From contig DAMDEV010000157.1 of assembly GCA_032089155.1 (NCBI GenBank), forward strand, positions 1 through 5,546: a stretch of DNA of 5,546 nucleotides, given 5' to 3'. A program made the position numbers and the translations under genes. Positions 1 through 4,210 of this stretch are shown piece after piece; position 1 is the first letter of the stretch, and each line of letters opens with the position of its first letter. The notes under the pieces were generated by a model. The model worked only from the letters and a program-made list of their open reading frames with translations. It did no database searches and was not told the origin of the DNA. The stretch is from Faucicola sp032089155. GTDB taxonomy: Bacteria > Pseudomonadota > Gammaproteobacteria > Pseudomonadales > Moraxellaceae.

Positions 1-1007
1 CAAGTCCATTCTCTTATTCGCAAGCCTGCTCTACCTTTCGGACTATTGCGGTCAATTTGACCGCAACACGAGCAAGTTTGGGTAGTGTATTTCTCATTTA
101 CGATTTCAAAACGGCAACCTGCGTTCTCGCATTTGTAGGTCAGTTGTCGTTTCATTTCAAACCAACCTGCATCATAGACGCTTTTGGCTAGTTTGCCTTT
201 TTTACTGTTAAATTGGGTAGTTCTAACATCACCTACCACGATTAGGGCATTGTCTTTGACTAATTGGGTAGTGAATTTGTGGATTAGGTCTTGGCGTGTA
301 TTTTTGATTTTGGCATGAATCGCTTTGACACGCTGTTTGTTTTTGGCACGTTGGGCGGTGGCTAATGCTTTGGCATATTTGAGCGTTTGCTTGATTTGTA
401 GTTTATCGCCATTTGAGGCTGTAGCACTGTCTTTTAAACCTAAATCAATACCTACGCTACCAGTTCCACATGATTGTTTGGGGTATTCTTTGACGGTGAT
501 ACAGGCATACCAACGGTTACGACTGTCTTGGACTAACTCGCAAGTGTTAATTTGATATAGGCTAAGGTTGTAGCTGTCCCATAGGTCGATGACTAGCTTT
601 TGTCCTTTGGCTAGGGATAGTTGCAAGGTGGATTTTAAGCCTTTTTTGCCTGTTTGGTGGGTGGCAATATGCTTGATGGCAGATTGTTTAAATGGTAGCC
701 AACCTAAGCTTTTACGCTTTGATGTTGGGTTGTTGGTTCGCCAGTTTAACTTTGCCTTTTTAAACTGTTTACGGCTTTTGGCGTGGGTTTCGTTGATGGC
801 TTGGATGGTTTGCGAGTGTAAGCCAAGTAGTTCACCGCTACCTTTGGTATATTCGTTTAGGTCGTAAGCACTAAAGAATTTACCAGTCTTTTGTAAGTGC
901 TTATAACTCAAGTCATTAACATAGTTCCACACGAAATTGACCGAACCGCTTAGGCGGTTAAGCTTCGCTATGTGTTTGTCTCGTATGCGCAACTTGAGTG
1001 TTTTCAT
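1..1007 (-). CDS. tnpB: TnpB RNA-guided RuvC-like nuclease, 3' end cut by the window
   Basis: An uninterrupted minus-strand frame runs from ATG at 1007-1005 to the window edge (335 codons plus two bases). TnpB proteins of IS200/IS605 elements are guide-RNA-directed DNA nucleases that help keep the transposon in place, and are relatives of Cas12. The start MKTLKLRIRDKH and the LHSQTIQAI and RKQFKKAK segments are typical of one TnpB subgroup. RuvC-I is GIDLGLKD with Asp188. The RuvC-II strand reads IVVGDV, with Gly259 where many family members have Glu; Glu305 in VNEKYTTQTCS is the likely substitute. The zinc finger begins with Cys312 and Cys315 (TCSCCG), and the frame is cut after REWT, where the next Cys pair is expected. 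RuvC-III Asp is outside the window. No frameshift or stop is seen, so the gene may be intact. No good Shine-Dalgarno precedes the start. Confidence 0.93.
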   Translation of the reverse strand, partial: MKTLKLRIRDKHIAKLNRLSGSVNFVWNYVNDLSYKHLQKTGKFFSAYDLNEYTKGSGELLGLHSQTIQAINETHAKSRKQFKKAKLNWRTNNPTSKRKSLGWLPFKQSAIKHIATHQTGKKGLKSTLQLSLAKGQKLVIDLWDSYNLSLYQINTCELVQDSRNRWYACITVKEYPKQSCGTGSVGIDLGLKDSATASNGDKLQIKQTLKYAKALATAQRAKNKQRVKAIHAKIKNTRQDLIHKFTTQLVKDNALIVVGDVRTTQFNSKKGKLAKSVYDAGWFEMKRQLTYKCENAGCRFEIVNEKYTTQTCSCCGQIDRNSPKGRAGLRIREWT

Positions 1008-1022
1008 GGGTTTAAGTATAAT
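994..1022 (+). promoter_or_regulatory. Sigma70-like promoter for tnpA
   Basis: TTGAGT (994-999) and TATAAT (1017-1022) are separated by 17 bases, close to consensus. Transcription would start near 1029, about 27 bases before the tnpA ATG. The -35 box lies inside tnpB codons 3 to 5. The function is inferred from sequence match and position only. Confidence 0.6.
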
Positions 1023-1033
1023 TGGATTTTTTT

Positions 1034-1062
1034 ATTTTACAGTTGGTCTAATTATATGTCAA
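1034..1062 (-). promoter_or_regulatory. Sigma70-like promoter for tnpB
   Basis: On the minus strand a perfect TTGACA (1062-1057) and TAAAAT (1039-1034) are 17 bases apart. The start would be near 1027, about 20 bases before the tnpB ATG. The -35 box overlaps the tnpA start codon (1056-1058). The promoter faces the tnpA promoter with almost coincident start points. Confidence 0.6.
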
Positions 1063-1466
1063 ACGATTTAAGACGTGGTAGGCACGTTGTTTACAATCTT
1101 CATGTGCATTTGGTCTTTGTGGCGAAATACCGCAGAAAAGTATTTACCAAACAGATTTTAGACGATATGCAAGTCATCTTTGAGGAAGTTTGTTCAAAGT
1201 TTGAGGCACAATTGGTTGAGTTTGACGGTGAAAACGACCATGTGCATTTATTGGTGGTTTATCCGCCTAAAGTAGCTATTTCTAGTTTGGTGAATAGCTT
1301 GAAAGGTGTGTCTAGTCGGTTATTGCGTAAGAAAGAATATCCGTCTCTTAAAGAGCAGTTATGGGGGGATGCGTTATGGTCGCCTAGCTATTTTGCAGGT
1401 AGTTGTGGCGGTGCTCCAATTGAGATTATCCGCCAGTATATCGAACAACAGAATACACCGCACTAA
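1056..1466 (+). CDS. tnpA: TnpA, IS200/IS605-family HUH Y1 transposase
   Basis: This 136-residue protein is of normal length for the small Y1 transposases that cut and rejoin single-stranded element ends as a dimer. The HUH metal-binding motif is His62-Val-His64 in ENDHVHLL, and the catalytic tyrosine is Tyr128 in IRQYIEQQ. The segments HLVFVAKYRRKVF near the N-terminus and LWSPSYFAGSCGG at 107-119 are family hallmarks, so the protein looks complete and active. I chose ATG 1056 (MSNDLRRGRH) rather than the frame's earlier ATG at 972: family members start here, the upstream residues are unlike the family, and the predicted promoter lies between the two. There is no clear Shine-Dalgarno, so translation may be weak, as is common for IS200-type genes. 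It is divergent from tnpB. Confidence 0.95.
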   Translation: MSNDLRRGRHVVYNLHVHLVFVAKYRRKVFTKQILDDMQVIFEEVCSKFEAQLVEFDGENDHVHLLVVYPPKVAISSLVNSLKGVSSRLLRKKEYPSLKEQLWGDALWSPSYFAGSCGGAPIEIIRQYIEQQNTPH

Positions 1467-1496
1467 ATACCATCTGTGTGTAAGCATGATTGCGGA

Positions 1497-1540
1497 GTTG
1501 CCTTATATTCACCGCCTAAAGTCGGTGGTTTTACGGCAAC
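1497..1540. repeat. Subterminal hairpin of the IS (TnpA recognition structure candidate)
   Basis: CACCG (1510-1514) pairs with CGGTG (1523-1527) around a C-T mismatch, one C-G pair and a TAAA loop. An outer arm GTTGCC (1497-1502) pairs with GGCAAC (1535-1540) across a symmetric 7 by 7 internal loop. Small imperfect hairpins at this position, just beyond tnpA, are the strand-specific TnpA binding sites in IS200/IS605 elements. Whether the outer arm matters for binding is not known from the sequence. Confidence 0.65.
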
Positions 1541-1558
1541 GAAGGATAAAAGTGGCGA

Positions 1559-1597
1559 TAACCACAAAACCGCAGCAAACCTGCTTTTTTGTGGTTA
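1559..1597. terminator. Bidirectional terminator-like hairpin between tnpA and the araC gene
   Basis: An 11-bp perfect outer stem (1559-1569 with 1587-1597, TAACCACAAAA) encloses an inner GCAG-CAAAC-CTGC hairpin (1572-1584). The inner hairpin is followed by six T on the plus strand and by GGTTTT on the minus strand. It sits between the convergent 3' ends of tnpA and the araC-type gene, where a shared terminator is expected. The stop codon of the minus-strand gene is about 23 bases away. The U-run lies partly inside the outer stem, so its efficiency is uncertain. Confidence 0.55.
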
Positions 1598-1619
1598 ATC
1601 CTGGTTCTCGACTACTGAC

Positions 1620-2603
1620 TCATTCCTCGCTCAAGCTGTCAGCAAAATGCACACCCTCGGTTCGAAACGATTGGCGATATTTTCGTGGTGACATTTTATA
1701 GACGCGTTTGAATGCTTGGCTAAAGGTACTATCAGAGGCATAACCCACTAACTCACTGATACGGCTGATGCTATTTTCTTGTAGCCGTAAATACCGCGCG
1801 GCAAGACGAAGTCGATAGTCTGTTAAATAAGTCAACGGCGGCACCCCCACCACTTCACGAAAATGCTCGGCAAAACTACTGCGTGACATCCCTGCGACTT
1901 CAGCTAACTTATGAATGGTCCAATTGGTCTCGGGTCGATCATGCATGACTGCCAACGCCTTGGCAAGGTATGGGTCTTTCACAGCTTTTAGCCAATTATC
2001 TGTCGCTTCGGGCAAGTCTTCAATATAGTTGCGCACACACTCAATCATCAAAATACTGGCGATACGATTGATAATGGTCATTTTGCCAAGTCGGTTCTGC
2101 TCAGACTCTAATGCCAAAAATTTGACACCCAAATCAAGCATAATCATTTTTTGCTCATCATTTGATTCGCTTTCTGGCAAAATTTTTGGTAAAGCGCTTA
2201 GTAACGGGCGCGTAATCTCTCGATCGTAATGGCACACAATCGCGACCATTTCAGTTGTTTGCGCTGGCTCATCACCTTTGCTATGAATGGCGGGTTTACC
2301 CAAGTGGATAGTTTCAACAGTCTGGTTGCTTAATAACGGGGCAATGTCAATTGATGGGATATCCGATTGCCCCACACCACAAATAAGGTGTTTTTTGCCG
2401 CCTGGCACCATGACCACATCGCGCGCGTGTGCATTGCGATATACGTCATCGACCTTAATACTAATCCCACCTGTGGTAATCAAATAAAACACGATACAAT
2501 CTTTTTTATCTAACTCAAACGACCACTCCCCAGTGGCGTGTATATAATGATACTGAGTTTGATACAAATGTATATCTTCAAGCAACATACTGAGTGCATC
2601 CAT
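1620..2603 (-). CDS. AraC-family transcriptional regulator with N-terminal cupin-like domain
   Basis: A 327-residue cytosolic DNA-binding regulator. Residues about 3-190 resemble the AraC-associated cupin_6-type ligand domain: a start with MDALSMLLEDIHL, VVMVPGGKKHLICG in the middle, then LLSALPKILPES. Residues 210-310 form the AraC/XylS DNA-binding domain with two helix-turn-helix units: WTIHKLAEVAGMSRSSFAEHF (228-248) and ISELVGYASDSTFSQAFKRVY (282-302), ending in the usual SPRKYR. This subgroup usually has about 300 residues, so it is full length. ATG 2603 is preceded on the minus strand by AGGA seven bases away. The inducer and target genes cannot be read from the sequence. Many relatives control an adjacent oxidoreductase or efflux gene, but here the upstream neighbour is an RNA gene, so its target is probably elsewhere or left of the IS. 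Confidence 0.93.
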   Translation of the reverse strand: MDALSMLLEDIHLYQTQYHYIHATGEWSFELDKKDCIVFYLITTGGISIKVDDVYRNAHARDVVMVPGGKKHLICGVGQSDIPSIDIAPLLSNQTVETIHLGKPAIHSKGDEPAQTTEMVAIVCHYDREITRPLLSALPKILPESESNDEQKMIMLDLGVKFLALESEQNRLGKMTIINRIASILMIECVRNYIEDLPEATDNWLKAVKDPYLAKALAVMHDRPETNWTIHKLAEVAGMSRSSFAEHFREVVGVPPLTYLTDYRLRLAARYLRLQENSISRISELVGYASDSTFSQAFKRVYKMSPRKYRQSFRTEGVHFADSLSEE

Positions 2604-2610
2604 GAATTTT

Positions 2611-2659
2611 TCCTAAGTTATCAATACAGCAATTTAAAAAAATGCAACATAAACTACAA
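2611..2659 (-). promoter_or_regulatory. Ribosome binding site and weak promoter candidate for the araC-type gene
   Basis: On the minus strand AGGA (2614-2611) lies seven bases before the ATG. Upstream, TTGTAG (2659-2654) and TAAATT (2636-2631) are 17 bases apart, a poor-to-moderate sigma70 match. The ribosome site is solid; the promoter is tentative. Confidence 0.35.
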
Positions 2660-2696
2660 ACGAGCTAACTTACAAGCCAAACTTTAGTAATTGGAC

Positions 2697-2724
2697 TTGA
2701 GATAAAAATTTAAAGACGTATACA
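2697..2724 (+). promoter_or_regulatory. Sigma70-like promoter for the 6S RNA candidate
   Basis: TTGAGA (2697-2702) and TATACA (2719-2724) are 16 bases apart, giving a start near 2731. That lies about 20 bases before the proposed mature 6S 5' end, so short 5' processing or a second promoter would be needed. It is divergent from the araC-type gene. Confidence 0.5.
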
Positions 2725-2751
2725 TAAACCGTCATTCTCATTGTCAGCAAT

Positions 2752-2936
2752 CATATCATCTTTTGAAGGCGCTGCTAGTTAAGTTTGAGTCTGTAGGGCT
2801 ATTAAAATCTAGTGTTAGCGCCCGCAAAAATGCTTTATTTTTCAAAGATTTCAAAGGTAATAGCCTAACAGGTAATCATAGGTAGTGGACACTTGTTATG
2901 GGTTATATACTAGCGGTAGAATGTTTGGGTGTCTAA
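2752..2936 (+). ncRNA. ssrS: 6S RNA (SsrS) candidate, ends approximate
   Basis: 6S RNA mimics an open promoter, binds sigma70 RNA polymerase and lowers its activity in stationary phase. The noncoding stretch directly upstream of fthC, where gamma-proteobacteria keep ssrS, folds as a long rod. The lower stem is GCTGCTAG (2771-2778) with CTAGCGGT (2910-2917), plus CATCT (2757-2761) with GGGTG (2927-2931). The upper stem pairs 2791-2804 with 2858-2871 with only one mismatch and one G-U, and continues as AAATCT (2805-2810) with AGATTT (2846-2851). Between them is a central bubble: 12 unpaired bases on the 5' side, and a small hairpin on the 3' side (CATA 2877-2880 with TATG 2897-2900). After it comes GGGTTA, also found at the matching place in E. 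coli 6S RNA as I remember it. The length of about 180 bases is right. No reading frame explains the region. Mature ends are guesses. Confidence 0.75.
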
Positions 2937-2969
2937 GCAAATAAATAAGTAAATTAATAGCTAAGCAAC

Positions 2970-2999
2970 TAAGCCAAATCAGCCATTTGGCTTATTTTT
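2970..2999 (+). terminator. Rho-independent terminator after the 6S RNA candidate
   Basis: A 9-bp perfect stem, TAAGCCAAA (2970-2978) with TTTGGCTTA (2986-2994), has a 7-base loop and is followed by TTTTT. It ends a plus-strand transcript that begins upstream of it, and the only candidate is the 6S RNA. It implies that fthC is at least partly uncoupled from ssrS transcription. Confidence 0.85.
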
Positions 3000-3003
3000 G
3001 ATT

Positions 3004-3033
3004 TTGATTTATTATCAATGGCTTAACTATAAT
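3004..3033 (+). promoter_or_regulatory. Sigma70-like promoter for fthC
   Basis: TTGATT (3004-3009) and a perfect TATAAT (3028-3033) are 18 bases apart. Transcription would start near 3040, leaving a leader of about 24 bases before the fthC ATG. Confidence 0.6.
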
Positions 3034-3063
3034 CTATAACCAATCCATCATCACTATGAATCT

Positions 3064-3678
3064 ATGAATGCTCATCACTTGCGTAAACAGTTACGTCAAC
3101 AACGTCTACGCTTATCCAAGCGCCACCGTAATCGCGCCGCTTATCAAGCACGACGAGGTTTAAATCGACTACAGCATCCTGCTTTAACTGGCAAAAACGT
3201 CAAGGTCGGGGTTTTTGCAGATGCCTTTGGGGAGATGCCTACCCAACCGCTGATGGATTGGGCGAGACAGCGCGGTTATCGTATTTATTTACCTGTCGTT
3301 ACCGGCAAACATCAGCCGCTTGTATTTATCGAGTTTACTCAAAAAACTTGGCGACAATCTCGCCTACCCAAACATCCACTGGGTATGCGCCAACCTAAGA
3401 AAGGAAAAATGCTTAACGTCGCGGCGCTTGATGTATTGTTTATGCCGCTAGTGGCAGCGGATAAAATTGGCAATCGTATGGGGATGGGCGGGGGTTACTA
3501 TGACCGCACCTTAGCCAAAGTTAAAAGTCGACCTTTGAAAATTGGCTGGGCTTATGATTTTCAATTGGTTGACAAACTTGACAGCAATCCTTGGGACATC
3601 AAGCTTGATGCCCTCATCACGCCGAGTAAACTATGGATATTCCGACGCTATTTGATGGAACAAGATGATGGAAAATAA
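3064..3678 (+). CDS. fthC: 5-formyltetrahydrofolate cyclo-ligase (methenyltetrahydrofolate synthetase)
   Basis: This cytosolic enzyme uses MgATP to convert 5-formyl-tetrahydrofolate to 5,10-methenyl-tetrahydrofolate, returning a stored or inhibitory folate to one-carbon metabolism (E. coli FthC, formerly YgfA). The 204 residues fit the family (about 180-200). The signature is GNRMGMGGGYYDRTL (136-150), the phosphate-binding loop with GGGYYD. Other family features are the basic N-terminal helix LRKQLRQQR (6-14), GYRIYLPVV (71-79), LDVLFMPLVAAD (122-133) and DALITPSKLW (182-191) near the C-terminus. No clear Shine-Dalgarno precedes ATG 3064. A three-codon frame (ATG 3056, TGA 3065-3067) overlaps the start by ATGA. 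The position downstream of ssrS matches the ancestral gamma-proteobacterial order. Its last codons overlap the next gene by 14 bases, suggesting an operon. Confidence 0.95.
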   Translation: MNAHHLRKQLRQQRLRLSKRHRNRAAYQARRGLNRLQHPALTGKNVKVGVFADAFGEMPTQPLMDWARQRGYRIYLPVVTGKHQPLVFIEFTQKTWRQSRLPKHPLGMRQPKKGKMLNVAALDVLFMPLVAADKIGNRMGMGGGYYDRTLAKVKSRPLKIGWAYDFQLVDKLDSNPWDIKLDALITPSKLWIFRRYLMEQDDGK

Positions 3679-3919
3679 TGATAAAACCAATCAACCAACG
3701 GTGATTCATCACGCTAATTCCCTAGCTGATAATCATATTCAAACCAGCCAAGTCAGTAAAACCTTAGACCGGTTAGGTAGCGAGTTAAGCGGCGAGAAAA
3801 TTGGCGAATTTACTAATGCAGAAATTGCTAGAGTCATGAATCCAGATAGGTTAAATCAACTCTTGATGCAAGCGGATGCCTTTACCCGAGTGAATTCTGA
3901 AGACTTGGACGACTTTTAG
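3665..3919 (+). CDS. Small acidic protein of unknown function
   Basis: I do not recognise this 84-residue protein. It is hydrophilic and acidic, without signal peptide, membrane segment or cysteine. The N-terminal third is polar (Asn, His, Gln, Thr). The part from about residue 28 looks helical, with KTLDRLGSELSGEKIGEF and then TNAEIARVMNPDRLNQLL, and it ends in the acidic tail SEDLDDF. The gene is real in my view because it overlaps the end of fthC by 14 bases in another frame, the layout of translational coupling. GGAA at 3657-3660 is seven bases before the second ATG (3668), so the protein may start one residue later. It is probably a lineage-restricted, soluble protein co-expressed with fthC. 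A functional link to folate metabolism is not supported by anything in the sequence. Confidence 0.75.
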   Translation: MMENNDKTNQPTVIHHANSLADNHIQTSQVSKTLDRLGSELSGEKIGEFTNAEIARVMNPDRLNQLLMQADAFTRVNSEDLDDF

Positions 3920-4062
3920 ACAAGCCTAAACTAGACAGACATAAATTAAAGACGTATCAACTAGCCTAAAAAATTAGCTAAGGATACATCAATATCAAAG
4001 TGACATTAGGCTGAGTGCACGATTGCGGTGGTTATTTTCAGCGCTTTGTTATTATTTTATTG

Positions 4063-4102
4063 CCCTTGGCTGGTCGTTTTTTCCCCCTTTGTGTGACCAG
4101 CC
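4063..4102 (+). promoter_or_regulatory. Heat-shock (sigma32)-like promoter inside an inverted repeat, upstream of lon
   Basis: CCCTTGGC (4063-4070) resembles the sigma32 -35 element CCCTTGAA. CCCCCTTT (4083-4090) resembles the -10 element CCCCATNT with a 12-base spacer; shifting by one base gives a 13-base spacer and a slightly poorer match. lon is a sigma32 gene in E. coli, so a heat-shock promoter is expected. A perfect 8-bp inverted repeat, GGCTGGTC (4068-4075) with GACCAGCC (4095-4102), brackets the -10 region and the likely start. It could be an operator, a leader hairpin or coincidence. Confidence 0.4.
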
Positions 4103-4195
4103 TTGCAATTTTTTGCATTGACGCCATTTATATTTTTAAGTCTATCAGCAAGCCATCATTTGCTCACAAATGGTCAGTTGCTTGTTGTGTTATTT

Positions 4196-4202
4196 AAGGG
4201 GA
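4196..4202 (+). promoter_or_regulatory. Strong Shine-Dalgarno of lon
   Basis: AAGGGGA lies eight bases before ATG 4211, the best ribosome site in the window. It fixes the lon start at 4211 rather than at the in-frame ATG at 4229. Confidence 0.85.
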
Positions 4203-4210
4203 CATAGTAT

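Larger units (their letters stand above)
1..1545. mobile_element. IS200/IS605-family insertion sequence, incomplete (one end outside the window)
   Basis: The segment carries the diagnostic gene pair of the IS605 type: a Y1 HUH transposase gene (tnpA, plus) and a tnpB nuclease gene (minus), transcribed divergently. Such elements move as single strands by peel-and-paste, have no terminal inverted repeats and make no target duplication; their ends are marked by subterminal hairpins. A hairpin follows tnpA at 1497-1540, so this side is the end opposite the tnpB 3' end (the left end in the usual convention). The boundary at 1545/1546 is inferred from its distance of about 18 bases to the hairpin and from a TTTTAT motif beside it. 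The tnpB-proximal end, which would carry the guide RNA scaffold, lies left of base 1. The element sits next to the 3' end of an araC gene and interrupts no gene on this side. Confidence 0.85.
3920..4210. other. Intergenic spacer: lon leader and promoter region
   Basis: No convincing gene lies here. It begins after the small acidic gene with a weak hairpin (TAGC 3962-3965 with GCTA 3977-3980, no T-run), so a terminator for the fthC operon is not clear. A 12-base sequence, TTAAAGACGTAT (3946-3957), also occurs at 2710-2721 in the 6S promoter. The right half holds the inverted repeat with a heat-shock-like promoter, a possible sigma70 promoter (TTGCAA 4103-4108, TTTATA 4127-4132, 18 bases apart) and the lon ribosome site. 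A 60-codon frame with a GTG start (4015-4197) is judged spurious. Confidence 0.6.

Noticed and set aside
78..272. TTGGGTAGT occurs three times (78-86, 213-221, 264-272), like a small repeat array.
   Set aside because: All three are in the tnpB frame and encode Thr-Thr-Gln with the same codons; spacing is irregular, so it is protein coding, not a repeat element.
325..867. Two plus-strand open frames (325-555 and 589-867) inside the left part.
   Set aside because: They lie opposite the clear tnpB coding frame, and their translations show no recognisable motif.
972..1055. Upstream extension of tnpA to ATG 972 (28 extra residues).
   Set aside because: The extra residues do not resemble TnpA proteins, the region is the tnpB start and promoter area, and ATG 1056 fits the family start.
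1306..1701. Plus-strand frame of 131 codons crossing the tnpA end, the IS boundary and the araC 3' end.
   Set aside because: It overlaps tnpA in another frame and runs through the hairpins; no ribosome site and no family features.
4015..4197. 60-codon frame with a GTG start and hydrophobic middle part before lon.
   Set aside because: It overlaps the promoter and inverted repeat, has at best a weak AGG ribosome site, and ends inside the lon Shine-Dalgarno. Its hydrophobicity follows from a T-rich strand.
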